64,000 nucleotides of DNA from Deltaproteobacteria bacterium (GCA_002719955.1 PBFW01000009.1:1-64000), one strand, 5' to 3'. Positions 53,642 through 62,578 are shown, counted from the stretch's first letter. Notes: generated from the letters alone by a model not told the origin. Numbers and translations are program-made.

Positions 53642-55018
53642 ATGCCTCGTATTCTGGTCGTCGATGATGAGCCCGGCGTGCAGGAATCCCTGCGGATGTT
53701 GTTGAAATCCGAAGGCGACGTTTCGATCGCCGGCGACGTCGAGGCGGCACTCCGCGAAATCTCACTGGCGACACCCGATCTGGTTCTGCTCGATCTCGTG
53801 ATGCCAGGCCGAAGCGGGCTCGATCTGCTCGCGGAGCTCGCGGAGCGGGGGGTTCGCGCGCCGGTCATCGTATTGACAGCGACCAATACCGTGAACGCGG
53901 CGGTGGAGGCGATGAAACGCGGGGCGGCCGATTTCGTCACCAAGCCCTTCGAACTCGAAGCACTGCGCATCAAGGTTCGCGACAGGCTCGAGAAACGCGA
54001 CCTCCTCGAGGAGGTCGAGCGGCTCCGCGACGAGGTCGAAGATCGCCAGCAATTCGCCGGGATGATCGGCCGCAGCGACTCCATGCGCACGATCTTCCGA
54101 ACCGTCGAACGCATCGCCAAGGCTGAGGCGACCGTCCTCGTGACCGGTGAGAGTGGAACCGGCAAGGAACTCGTCGCGCGCGCGATCCACGACCATTCGC
54201 CACGAGCCGATGGGCCCTTCGTTGCCGTCAACTGCGGCGCGATCCCGCGCGAGTTGATCGAAAGTGAGCTTTTCGGCCACGAGAAGGGCGCTTTCACAGG
54301 TGCGACGGATCGCCGAACGGGCCGCTTTGAAACGGCGGATGGCGGCACGCTCTTCCTCGACGAAATCGGCGAACTCGATGCCGCGACCCAGGTGAAGCTC
54401 CTGCGTGTACTCCAGGAACGTACATTCGAGCGCGTCGGCGCGAGTCGGTCGATCTCGGTCGACGTGCGAATCGTGACCGCGACCAACCGCGATCTCGTCG
54501 AGGAGGTCGCGAACGGAAATTTTCGAGAGGACCTCTACTACCGCGTCGCGGTTGTCCCGGTTGCACTCCCTCCGCTTCGCGAGCGCCGGGAGGACGTGCG
54601 CCTGCTCGCCCAGAGCTTTGTCTCCCGCATCGGCCCCAGCAAGCAGCTCACACCCGCCGCGCTCGGTTCGCTGGAGGGATATAGCTGGCCGGGCAACGTC
54701 CGCGAACTCGAGAACGCGATCGAGTACGGGATCGCGCTCTGCGAAGGCAACACGATCGATCAGGCGGACCTCCCGATCTCGATCGGACGCTCCGGGCAGG
54801 CGGAAGCACTGCGCGAGCAATGGCGTCAGGGTGAGCGGAGCTTCGAAGAGACCGTGACCCGCTTCGAGACGGATATCCTCCGAGAGTCGCTCGAGAGCCA
54901 TCGTTGGAACCAGACCCAGACGGCCAGCGCCCTCGGCCTCACCCGCCGTGTCCTCAAATTGAAGATGGACAAACTCGACATCGAGGCGCCCGAGTCCCCT
55001 CCGAAGTCCGGATCGTAG
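53642..55018 (+). CDS. Sigma-54-dependent NtrC-family response regulator
   Basis: The 458-residue protein has a receiver domain (phospho-acceptor D51 in VLLDLVMPGRSGL), an AAA+ domain with Walker A GESGTGKE (169-176), the sigma-54 contact loop GAFTGA (216-221), Walker B GGTLFLDEIG (234-243), and a C-terminal Fis-type HTH (about 425-450: TQTASALGLTRRVLKLKMD). It opens closed complexes of sigma-54 RNA polymerase when phosphorylated. A perfect sigma-54 promoter lies 263 bases after its stop, upstream of a REC-HD-GYP gene, which is the likely target. The upstream AAA-HisKA protein is the probable signal source. Confidence 0.96.
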   Translation: MPRILVVDDEPGVQESLRMLLKSEGDVSIAGDVEAALREISLATPDLVLLDLVMPGRSGLDLLAELAERGVRAPVIVLTATNTVNAAVEAMKRGAADFVTKPFELEALRIKVRDRLEKRDLLEEVERLRDEVEDRQQFAGMIGRSDSMRTIFRTVERIAKAEATVLVTGESGTGKELVARAIHDHSPRADGPFVAVNCGAIPRELIESELFGHEKGAFTGATDRRTGRFETADGGTLFLDEIGELDAATQVKLLRVLQERTFERVGASRSISVDVRIVTATNRDLVEEVANGNFREDLYYRVAVVPVALPPLRERREDVRLLAQSFVSRIGPSKQLTPAALGSLEGYSWPGNVRELENAIEYGIALCEGNTIDQADLPISIGRSGQAEALREQWRQGERSFEETVTRFETDILRESLESHRWNQTQTASALGLTRRVLKLKMDKLDIEAPESPPKSGS

Positions 55019-55211
55019 TCCGGCCCGAGCCCGGCGGGCGTCGGCCCGCCCGACGCAACGCCGTGCGTTCGTCGGTGTACCGGATCACCGATGGGGTCGT
55101 TCCGATCTGTACGTCCACAATTTTCTTTCAAGAACGGTGAGTTACAGGCCTCAGCGGGCACTCCAACGCAGTCCGCGCCAATCACGCCCGAACCTATACG
55201 ACCTTGTTCGT

Positions 55212-55232
55212 ATAAATATCGATTCGATTTAT
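55212..55232. promoter_or_regulatory. AT-rich inverted repeat upstream of the sigma-54 promoter
   Basis: ATAAAT-N9-ATTTAT has perfect 6-base arms within an AT-rich stretch (55200-55250) that is unusual in this GC-rich sequence. It lies about 50-70 bases upstream of the sigma-54 promoter. It is a candidate activator or IHF-type site. The protein that binds it is not known. Confidence 0.45.
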
Positions 55233-55280
55233 TAACGCTATTTCAATGAGTTATGGGAAGTCTTGCGGGTTTTCGTCCAA

Positions 55281-55296
55281 TGGCACAAGGCTTGCT
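55281..55296 (+). promoter_or_regulatory. Sigma-54 (-24/-12) promoter
   Basis: TGGCAC-AAGGC-TTGCT matches the -24/-12 consensus TGGCAC-N5-TTGCW at every defined position, with ten bases between the GG and GC doublets. Transcription should start near 55306-55308, within a few bases of the ATG at 55309. It lies between the NtrC-family gene and the REC-HD-GYP gene. Confidence 0.8.
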
Positions 55297-55308
55297 TTTA
55301 CAGCGATC

Positions 55309-56577
55309 ATGGCAAGCGAAACCACACTCATCGAGCCCGAGGACGGCTTTCAGATTGCGTACGCGCAGCCCAAGCGCGCGCGGGTCCTGATCGTCGACGA
55401 CGAGCGCGGCCCGCGAGAATCGCTGCGGATGATCCTGTCGGGCACCCATGAAGTCTCGAGCGCCGCGAATGGCGCCGAGGCCCTCGACCTGCTCCGAACC
55501 AGCGCAATCGATCTGGTCACCGTCGACCTCAACATGCCGGGCATGAAGGGCGACGAGCTCATGCGCACGATCCGCGCCGAGTTTCCCCAGACGGAAATCA
55601 TCATCATCACGGGCTGTGGCTCGATCGAAACCGCCGTCGACGGCATCCGCCACGGCGTCTTCGACTACTTGACCAAACCCTTCGATGTCGTGCAGGTCAC
55701 CGCCTCCGTCGAGCGTGCGCTCGAGCGCCGTCAGAGCCGCGCGCGCATGGTCTCCTTTCTCGAAGGCATCGGCCGCGTCCTGGGTCGCGACCGCGACTCG
55801 CAGGGCGTGCTCGACGAACTCCATGCGAGCCCCCTCGCGCAGGAGCGGCTGCGCGCGGTGCTGCAGGAGCCGGTCCTCGGGCCCGAATCGGGCAAGACCC
55901 GTATCGACGGTCCGCGCACCATCGCGTTTCTCGAGGTCCTCGCCGAAGCCATCGAGAGCCGCGATCTCTTCATGCGCGGCCACGCGCGTCGCGTGGCGTT
56001 CTACTCCGCTCTCCTGGCGGCGGCTCTCTATCTTCCACAGGAAGAACAAAATCACGTGCGAATGGCAGCTTTTCTGCACGATATCGGCAAAGTGGGTGCA
56101 CCGAGCGATCTGCTCGCGGGCATCGTCATGCCCGAACCCCAACGACTCGAATCGATCCACACACACCCCGCAGTCGGCGAGAAGCTCCTGCTTCCCCTCG
56201 GCCTCGACGCGCCGATTGCGACGACCGTGCGTCATCATCACGAACGATACGACGGCGCGGGCTATCCCGACGGTCTCTGCGGTGAAGCCATCCCGCTCGC
56301 CGCGCGAATCATCACGATCACCGATGCGTTCGATGCGATGACCTGTGAGCGCCCCTATCGCCGCGCTCGCACCCGCGACGAAGCCCTGCTCGAATTGCGA
56401 AACGAGGCCGGTTCCCAATTCGATCCGCGCCTCGTCGGCCTCTTTCGCGACCTTGTGCTGTCGAGCGCAATCGACGCAGTCGGCGAAGCGGGGCCGCTCT
56501 CGGGCGAGGCTCCGAGCAATCCCACCGAGCTGAGCGACCCACTCAGCTCTCCCTTTGGCAAGCGAGGTGCCGCATGA
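55309..56577 (+). CDS. REC-HD-GYP cyclic di-GMP phosphodiesterase
   Basis: From the ATG at 55309 it has 422 residues. The receiver domain (about 24-140) has phospho-acceptor D73 (VTVDLNMPGMKGDEL). A linker leads to an HD-GYP domain (about 205-385) with HD in AAFLHDIGKVGAP (H257, D258) and the signature HHERYDGAGYP (310-320). HD-GYP proteins hydrolyse c-di-GMP. No start codon in frame lies between the sigma-54 promoter's predicted +1 and the ATG, so the message would be leaderless or almost so; a frame open upstream to 55246 would start before the promoter. It overlaps the PilZ gene by four bases. Confidence 0.93.
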   Translation: MASETTLIEPEDGFQIAYAQPKRARVLIVDDERGPRESLRMILSGTHEVSSAANGAEALDLLRTSAIDLVTVDLNMPGMKGDELMRTIRAEFPQTEIIIITGCGSIETAVDGIRHGVFDYLTKPFDVVQVTASVERALERRQSRARMVSFLEGIGRVLGRDRDSQGVLDELHASPLAQERLRAVLQEPVLGPESGKTRIDGPRTIAFLEVLAEAIESRDLFMRGHARRVAFYSALLAAALYLPQEEQNHVRMAAFLHDIGKVGAPSDLLAGIVMPEPQRLESIHTHPAVGEKLLLPLGLDAPIATTVRHHHERYDGAGYPDGLCGEAIPLAARIITITDAFDAMTCERPYRRARTRDEALLELRNEAGSQFDPRLVGLFRDLVLSSAIDAVGEAGPLSGEAPSNPTELSDPLSSPFGKRGAA

Positions 56578-56981
56578 CCCTTTCCACACAACCGACCAAC
56601 GAGGGTGTCCCGCTGCGACTGGCGGCGAGAGAGAGTGTCGTCCACGTCGTCGAGTACAGCCGCTATCCGCGGCGCCTGGCCTGCGAGAACCGCCAAGTCG
56701 CCTACACCCAGGACCGCTCGGACACGGGGCTCGGACTCGATCTCCCCGAACGTGTCACGCCCGGGGAGTTGCTGCAGGTGACCGTCCGCAACATCGACGG
56801 CCAGATCGCAATCAGCGGCCTCGCACGAGTCGTCTGGTGCAGGGAAAACGAGGGAGGACGCGCCCGGGCGGGCGTTTCGATCCTCCGCGAGAACGGCCGG
56901 CGTCCGATGATGCGCGCGCGCGGGCGCAGCGCGATCTCCATCCGACCGGTCTCAAACGATCACGTGCTCGGCTCCCGGTGA
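56574..56981 (+). CDS. PilZ-domain cyclic di-GMP receptor
   Basis: The 135-residue protein starts inside the HD-GYP stop (ATGA), so the two are translationally coupled. The c-di-GMP-binding PilZ motifs are R30-YPR-R34 (RxxxR) and DRSDTG (47-52, DxSxxG). The beta-barrel follows (VRNIDGQIAISGLARVVWCR). It should bind c-di-GMP and change its contacts with a partner. Pairing a phosphodiesterase with a receptor in one operon suggests local c-di-GMP signalling under sigma-54 control. Confidence 0.88.
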   Translation: MTLSTQPTNEGVPLRLAARESVVHVVEYSRYPRRLACENRQVAYTQDRSDTGLGLDLPERVTPGELLQVTVRNIDGQIAISGLARVVWCRENEGGRARAGVSILRENGRRPMMRARGRSAISIRPVSNDHVLGSR

Positions 56982-57242
56982 GCTCGAGCAGGGAAGTCGC
57001 CCGCATCGAATCGGGGGCGCGACCGACTCCCTCTTCATTTTCCGGAGCCATTCCGGCCCGGTAGGGCCCCGAGACGAAGGGTCAAAGCTGAGGGCCGAGG
57101 CCGTGGCGAAAAAACCGGGGGGTTGCCACGGTCTCACCCTCACACCCCTCCTCCGAATTCTCCCCGTCATCGAACGCCTGGAACAAATGGGTGCAGACCC
57201 GTGCCACCGGACACCTCGCTCGACCTGCTAGATTCTTCCAGC

Positions 57243-57701
57243 ATGTTTGGCATCGGTCCGATGGAGCTCGTGCTGATTCTCGTCGTGGCGCTCTTGGTCC
57301 TCGGACCGAAGCGCATGCCGCAGCTCGCCCGCACGCTCGGACGCGGACTCGGCGAATTTCGTCGCGCGAGCAATGACCTGCGCCAGAGTCTCGCGCTCGA
57401 CGATCTCCAAAACGATCTACGCGAGGGGCTGAAGGGCGTCAGCACGACCCATACGCCGAGTTCAGATCGGCCGGCACAAACCGGCGACACTCTCGCACGC
57501 CAAGAAGACACCCCACAGACGCCGGCCCCAGAAGCGGGCGGTCCCTCCCTCGACGATGATCCCCACGCCGAAACCGATTCCGAGGGAGTACCGGCCGAAG
57601 ACGCAATGACGCCGCGAGCCGCCGCGCGAGCAGACTCGAACATGGGAAATGTGCCGGTTGGCGACGAAACGCCCGACGCAACGGACGACGAGCGTGGATG
57701 A
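57243..57701 (+). CDS. tatB: Twin-arginine translocase subunit TatB
   Basis: Sec-independent export component of 152 residues from the ATG at 57243. MFGIGPMELVLILVVALLVL is the single membrane helix with the Glu at position 8 typical of TatB, followed by the hinge GPKRMPQLART and an amphipathic helix. The long acidic C-terminal tail (about 70-152) is disordered-looking. It overlaps tatC; no separate tatA lies next to it. A TatA role cannot be excluded, since the two families are hard to separate. Confidence 0.88.
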   Translation: MFGIGPMELVLILVVALLVLGPKRMPQLARTLGRGLGEFRRASNDLRQSLALDDLQNDLREGLKGVSTTHTPSSDRPAQTGDTLARQEDTPQTPAPEAGGPSLDDDPHAETDSEGVPAEDAMTPRAAARADSNMGNVPVGDETPDATDDERG

Positions 57702-58482
57702 ACGCGCGCTGCCGATCACCGAACATCTGACGGAGCTGCGCAACCGACTCGGCTGGGTGGTCGGCGCCATGGTGATCGGCGCCGGCCTATCGTTCAATTT
57801 CGCGGAGCAGATCTTTGGTTTCCTGCTTGCTCCAGCGACCGATGCCCTCGCCACCCGAGACAGCCAGCTCCAGGCTATCGCCCCGACCGAAATCTTCTTC
57901 ACCTATATCAAGTGCGCGCTGCTCTCGGGCTTCATCCTGACGCTGCCCGTCACCTTCTATCAGCTCTGGTCCTTCGTCGCGCCAGGACTCTACGACAACG
58001 AACGCAAAGCAGTGCTCCCCTTCGTGTTCTTCTCGACGGCGCTCTTTGCCGGAGGCGCGCTCTTCGGATACTCGATGGTCTTTCCGGTCGTCTTTCAGTT
58101 CTTCAACAGCTGGGACAACGATTGGGTCATTTCCGCCTGGACGATGAAGGAGGTATTCAGCCTGACAACGCGCCTATTCCTGGCGTTCGGCGTCGCGTTC
58201 GAACTGCCACTCTTCGTATTCTTCCTGTCGATTACGGGGATTCTGAGCGCGAAGCAGCTCTTCAAGGCGACACCCTATGCGATCCTGATCGTGTTCGTTC
58301 TCGGCGCGCTGCTCACGCCACCGGATTTCGTGAGTCAACTCTTTCTCGCGGTTCCGATGGTCTTCTTGTATCTGGCGGGGGTCGCCGTCGCGTGGATCTT
58401 CGATCCCGATCGGCGGGCGGCCAAAGAAGCCCAGGAACAAGCGAAGAAGGCGGGCAGCGCCGTCGCCGAACGCGACGACTAG
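57694..58482 (+). CDS. tatC: Twin-arginine translocase subunit TatC
   Basis: Integral membrane core of the Tat translocon, which receives twin-arginine signal peptides. The start is the GTG at 57694, overlapping the tatB stop; the frame upstream is not homologous. The 262 residues include PITEHLTELRNRL at the N terminus and PTEIFFTYIKCALLSGFILT, plus six membrane segments, and FVAPGLYDNERKAV between TM2 and TM3. It is the second gene of the tatBC pair. Confidence 0.95.
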   Translation: MDERALPITEHLTELRNRLGWVVGAMVIGAGLSFNFAEQIFGFLLAPATDALATRDSQLQAIAPTEIFFTYIKCALLSGFILTLPVTFYQLWSFVAPGLYDNERKAVLPFVFFSTALFAGGALFGYSMVFPVVFQFFNSWDNDWVISAWTMKEVFSLTTRLFLAFGVAFELPLFVFFLSITGILSAKQLFKATPYAILIVFVLGALLTPPDFVSQLFLAVPMVFLYLAGVAVAWIFDPDRRAAKEAQEQAKKAGSAVAERDD

Positions 58483-58503
58483 AGGTGGGCCCGGGCGGAA
58501 GCC

Positions 58504-58872
58504 CTAGCTCATCCCATTGCTATAGGTCGCCAGATCGAAATAGTCTCGCCAGATCTTGATCTTCCCGCCTTCCATTTCAAAGACGCCCAGGCAGGGCAGA
58601 TCGACCCCCTTATCCCCCGCCCGCGTTCGATCGAGTCGTTCCGTAAAAACGAGATTGCCCTCGCTCGCGATGTGGATCAGATCCCATTCGGTCTCGGTCC
58701 AGGCCGCCGAAAAGCCGCGAATGAGTTGCTCGACGTTCTCGCGCCCTGAGACCGGCGCCATGGGCATGTTGTGATAGGTCCCATCGTCGCTGAAATAGGT
58801 GACCAACTCCCCCGGATCCAATCGGCTCCACGCCCCGACGAATTCCCGAATGATCTGCTCGTTCTCAGACAT
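58504..58872 (-). CDS. SnoaL-like (limonene-epoxide-hydrolase type) protein
   Basis: The 122-residue protein has the cone-fold pattern of LEH/SnoaL_2: IIREFVGAWSRLDPGELVTY, FSDDGTYHNMPMAPVSGREN and the C-terminal CLGVFEMEGGKIKIWRDYFD. The Asp, Arg and Tyr positions of limonene-epoxide hydrolase are suggested by WRDYFD, but activity cannot be claimed. It is convergent with tatC. The start at 58872 is behind AAAGGAG. Confidence 0.85.
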   Translation of the reverse strand: MSENEQIIREFVGAWSRLDPGELVTYFSDDGTYHNMPMAPVSGRENVEQLIRGFSAAWTETEWDLIHIASEGNLVFTERLDRTRAGDKGVDLPCLGVFEMEGGKIKIWRDYFDLATYSNGMS

Positions 58873-58931
58873 CGTGCTCCTTTCGAAATCTCGCGTCGTG
58901 CGCGACCGAACCGCGCCTCATGCTCCCCCGA

Positions 58932-59540
58932 CTATAGCTCCACTCGAAAGTGGAGCTGGATTTCGGCCTTGACCGACATCGGATTCCAGCGGTTTGGCGC
59001 CTTCCCGACTCCGAACTCCATCCGGTCGATGGCCAGGCTCCCCTCGAAGGCGAGTGGATCTTCGTCCAAGAGGACGACCTCCCCTTCCACCGTCTTCTGA
59101 ACGCCGTGGAGATCGATGTCGAAGCGAGCCAGAAAGAGCGGGCGACCCGCCTCGGTTTCCCCCTTCGGACGGGCGGAATGAACGCGAGCCACGGCGACTG
59201 GATAGCGCTCGACGTCGAAGAAATCGGGGTTTCGAAGATGGTTGTCACGCCGATTGATTCCCGTGTCAATGCTCGAGAGATCGACCTCGATCAGCGCAAA
59301 GCTCTCGGACAGAGCCGCGAGATCCACCTCGCTTTCGACAACTCGCCACGTATGAAATCGCCCGTTCGCGGTCACAAACGCGTTCTTCCCGACGAATTCG
59401 ATGCTCCCTGGCGATTCCATTTCCGATAGAGATTCGGCCTCGGCCGTTTCGATCACTAGCGGAAGAAGGCCTAGCAGAAGCACCCCAACCACGGCCATGA
59501 GTCCAGCCTTCTGAAGACTCTGAATTCCCTTCGTTCGCAC
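58932..59540 (-). CDS. YceI-family periplasmic protein
   Basis: The 202-residue protein has a signal peptide (LMAVVGVLLLGLLPLVIETA) and the YceI lipocalin-like barrel: IEVDLSSIDTGINRRDNHLR, the FFDVERYPVAVARVHSARP segment and the C-terminal block RWNPMSVKAEIQLHFRVEL. YceI proteins bind isoprenoid-like molecules such as polyprenol or quinone precursors in the periplasm. It lies in the same orientation as the SnoaL-like gene, about 60 bases upstream of it. Confidence 0.9.
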   Translation of the reverse strand: MRTKGIQSLQKAGLMAVVGVLLLGLLPLVIETAEAESLSEMESPGSIEFVGKNAFVTANGRFHTWRVVESEVDLAALSESFALIEVDLSSIDTGINRRDNHLRNPDFFDVERYPVAVARVHSARPKGETEAGRPLFLARFDIDLHGVQKTVEGEVVLLDEDPLAFEGSLAIDRMEFGVGKAPNRWNPMSVKAEIQLHFRVEL

Positions 59541-59960
59541 CCGTCTCCTCCTCTTTTCGACCTGCGCGTCTCGTGACCTTCACCGAGAACATCGCACTGC
59601 CGCGGAATCTCTGCATCACGGATGGACACACTTCGGGCAGATTGACGAGCGACGCCACCCATTCCTCGCCGCCTGTCCGCTGTCCGCCATCGTTCGGGCC
59701 AGCGCACTCGTCGGGTCGGCGTGGTCTCGGGTCTGATCCCGGCGGTCCATGCCCCACGCACGTCGGCTGAGGCACAGCGGGCGACCTGATGTGCGTAGAA
59801 CTCGGCACCGAATGCGACGGACGCCCTTCACACTGAAGAAAACGATCGTGAGACCACCCACGATCATGAGCAGTTTCGCCATGGCCTGAATGACCCGAAC
59901 GATGACCTTGCACCCATCGAAGCGGTCTTCCTCGAAGCCATCATCACGCTCTTCGGGCGA
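59541..59960. other. Non-coding stretch between YceI and the phosphoesterase remnant
   Basis: No gene is recognised in about 420 bases. Minus-strand open frames run through it from the phosphoesterase remnant, but beyond the segment ending HTPV (about 59961) they lose family likeness. It probably contains the YceI promoter near 59541-59650. Confidence 0.45.
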
Positions 59961-60811
59961 AACCGGCGTGTGGAGGTTTTCGGCGACGAACTCCTGCTGG
60001 AACTGAAAGAACTCGGCGCGATCGGAGTCGACCCGAATACGCACCCAATGGCCATAGGGAGAACCAAAACCCTCGCGGCGAGTAAAGGTCTGGATCGACT
60101 CCACAGATTCATCGACCGTCGGCCTGTCCACCCGAAAACAATGACTGTCTCCGTTTGCGAGGACGACGGGGCCTGCGAAATTGCGGACGTTGTGAATGAG
60201 TCTTCGCTCGAAATTGGCGAAGACCGGATCCACCCTGAGCCATTTGGGATTCATCAGATGCAGCATCATCGGATTCCCGCTGATGGGCCAGAGACTCACC
60301 TGGGCCGCCAGGAACACCCCCGTACTATCGTTCGCCCGCAAAACGAAAGGCCTCGTCGAGCCAGGCTTCGCCGGCAGCGATCAGCTCATTGCGAGATTCC
60401 GATGTCTCGTCCGGCCAGGGAACGGCGCGCGGCGCGATCATGTGGAGCGTGGCGAAGACGACGCCTTCTTCAGTTGGCCACCGGGTCGTGGCCGCGATCG
60501 GCCCAGTCGTCGCCCCCGGCGTCAGTATGAAGGGAACGCCGAGCCCGAGAAACCATTCCCTGCGTCCACGAAAGAGCGACTCCGAACAATCGCTGTAGGT
60601 GGGATTGGGGAGGTCGCCTAAGATGAAGGACTAACGAGCGTGCCGCGTCTTCACGCAGATGCGACATCCCGGCATGGTCGCGGGGGGACGCGGGGGCGGG
60701 GAGTAGGGGTGATCGCCGATCACAGCGAAGTGCAAAGCGCCGGATCCATCGGCGGGAGGGGCGGCGGCGGCAAGCGAAGCCCACGACGAGCACCCAGGTC
60801 AACGCCAGCAT
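59961..60811 (-). pseudogene. Metallophosphoesterase pseudogene, multiple frameshifts
   Basis: Pieces of one calcineurin-like phosphoesterase gene lie in order on the minus strand but in different frames. They are a signal-like start (MLALTWVLVVGFAC, about 60811), HFAVIGDHPYSPP near 60730, GDLPNPTYSDCSESLFRGRR and WFLGLGVPFILTPG, DDWADRGHDPVAN, then EEGVVFATLHMIAPRAVPWP with ELIAAGEAWLDEAFRF, and finally FAGPVVLANGDSHCFRVDRP with GSPYGHWVRIRVDS ending near 59961. The family's metal motifs are recognisable (GD, NGDSH) but at least three frame changes and internal stops break it. The gene is dead unless the assembly is wrong. Confidence 0.75.
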
Positions 60812-60886
60812 CACCTCCGCGCTCACCGACGGGCCCCCGACTTCGATCACCGATTCAGGCCGAACTCTCATCATACGCGAGAAACC

Positions 60887-62578
60887 TCATCCTCGGTTGG
60901 AAGGGATCCGCACCTCGTGCACGGCGGAGCATTTCACACGTAGGACCCGATCTCGCAATCCGACATCAAAGCCGCCCTTCTTGCGGGCGACGACGGTGAT
61001 GCGAAAGGGGGCCTCACGGTGTGTGATCGTCACGATCGCGTTCCCATCACTCAAGAGATCCAGCGGGATCTCGGTCTCCCCCAGACGAACGTTGTCGCCC
61101 AGAACCTCGGCCAGGACCGCATCCGCCTTGGGCAAGGCGACCTCGAAGCGCGAAGCAGCGCCGGGGTCGATCGCAGCCGCACGATGCGCCACTACCGCTA
61201 GGACGAGATCACGCAGGTCGCCGTCGAGGGGACCGAGGCCATCGGCCATTTCATTCTCGATGAACGCTGTGTCGTAGGCACCCTCGCGGAACACTCCGTT
61301 CTCGCAGACGCGCCGCAGGAAGGGCAGTCCCGTTCGAATCCCAGCGATCGTGAACACCTCGAGTGCAGCCGTGAGGCGTGCGAGCGCCTCCTCGCGATCG
61401 CGCCCGGACACGATCAGCTTGGCGATCATCGGATCGTAATGCGACGAAACCGTCTGGCCGCCTTCGAATCCCGAATCGAGGCGGATCCCTGGCCCACTCG
61501 GCGCGACCCAGGCGACGATCGGCCCGGGAGAGGGGATGAAATTTTTTTCTGGATCCTCGGCATAGATGCGCGCCTCGATCGCATGTCCCGAAATCGAAAC
61601 CTCCTCCTGCGCGATAGAGAGTGCTTCACCCGCTGCCATGCGAATCTGCAGATCGACCAGATCGACATTCGCCACCGCCTCGGTGACGGGGTGCTCCACC
61701 TGAATTCGCGTATTCATCTCGAGAAAGAAGAACTCGCCTCGCGCGTCGACGAGGAATTCGCAGGTTCCGGCACCGACGTACCCCACCGCGCGCGCCGCCC
61801 GCACCGCGGCGTCCCCCATCGAAGCGCGAAGCTCCGGAGTCATTCCGAAGGCGGGGGCCTCCTCGATGAGTTTCTGATGGCGTCGCTGGATCGAGCATTC
61901 GCGCTCGCCGAAATGAATCGTGTGGCCGGTCGAGTCGGCCATGATCTGGATTTCGATATGCCGTGGCCTGATCAGGCATTTCTCCAGATAGACCGTACCG
62001 TCCCCAAAAGCCGCCTCAGCCTCGCTCGCCGCACGTTCGAGCGCCGCCGCGAGTTGCGATTCGTCATCGACGCGGCGCATCCCACGGCCGCCCCCTCCGG
62101 CGCTCGCTTTGACCAACACCGGGTATCCGATTTCTGCGGCTGCCCTACAGGCCTCCTCCGCATCGGTGATCTGCTCGCCACCGGGAACGATCGGCACACC
62201 GGCTTCGATCATCCGCTCGCGGGCGGCGATCTTGAGCCCCATCGCACCAATCACTTCAGGGGTCGGGCCGATGAAGACGATTCCCGCCTCGGTCACGGTC
62301 CGTGCAAATTCAGCGTTCTCCGAAAGGAATCCGTAGCCGGGGTGGATGGCGTCCGCACCGACCTGCTTCGCGAGCCCGACAATCCTCGCGACGTCGAGAT
62401 AGCTATCCGTCGCGCGCGCCGGGCCACAGCAGATGGCTTCGTCCGCGAGGCGCTTATGAAGCGCGTCCTCGTCGGCCTCGGAATAGACGGCAACGGAACG
62501 CACCTCCAGGCGACGGCACGCCTCGACGATGCGGACGGCGATCTCCCCCCGATTCGCGATCAAGATCTTCTTGAACAT
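60887..62578 (-). CDS. Biotin carboxylase subunit (AccC/PccA-like) without biotin carrier domain
   Basis: ATP-grasp enzyme that carboxylates the biotin of a carrier protein, for acetyl- or propionyl-CoA carboxylase. The 563-residue protein has KILIANRGEIAVRIVEACRR at the start, GFLSENAEFA, the ATP-grasp glycine loop KASAGGGGRGMRR, ECSIQRRHQKLIEEAPAF and EMNTRIQVEHPVTEAVA. Core homology ends near residue 445; about 115 further residues resemble the BT domain of PCC/MCC alpha chains, but the AMKM biotin motif is absent. It therefore needs a separate carrier and a transferase, neither in the window. The acyl-CoA substrate is not established. Confidence 0.92.
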   Translation of the reverse strand: MFKKILIANRGEIAVRIVEACRRLEVRSVAVYSEADEDALHKRLADEAICCGPARATDSYLDVARIVGLAKQVGADAIHPGYGFLSENAEFARTVTEAGIVFIGPTPEVIGAMGLKIAARERMIEAGVPIVPGGEQITDAEEACRAAAEIGYPVLVKASAGGGGRGMRRVDDESQLAAALERAASEAEAAFGDGTVYLEKCLIRPRHIEIQIMADSTGHTIHFGERECSIQRRHQKLIEEAPAFGMTPELRASMGDAAVRAARAVGYVGAGTCEFLVDARGEFFFLEMNTRIQVEHPVTEAVANVDLVDLQIRMAAGEALSIAQEEVSISGHAIEARIYAEDPEKNFIPSPGPIVAWVAPSGPGIRLDSGFEGGQTVSSHYDPMIAKLIVSGRDREEALARLTAALEVFTIAGIRTGLPFLRRVCENGVFREGAYDTAFIENEMADGLGPLDGDLRDLVLAVVAHRAAAIDPGAASRFEVALPKADAVLAEVLGDNVRLGETEIPLDLLSDGNAIVTITHREAPFRITVVARKKGGFDVGLRDRVLRVKCSAVHEVRIPSNRG

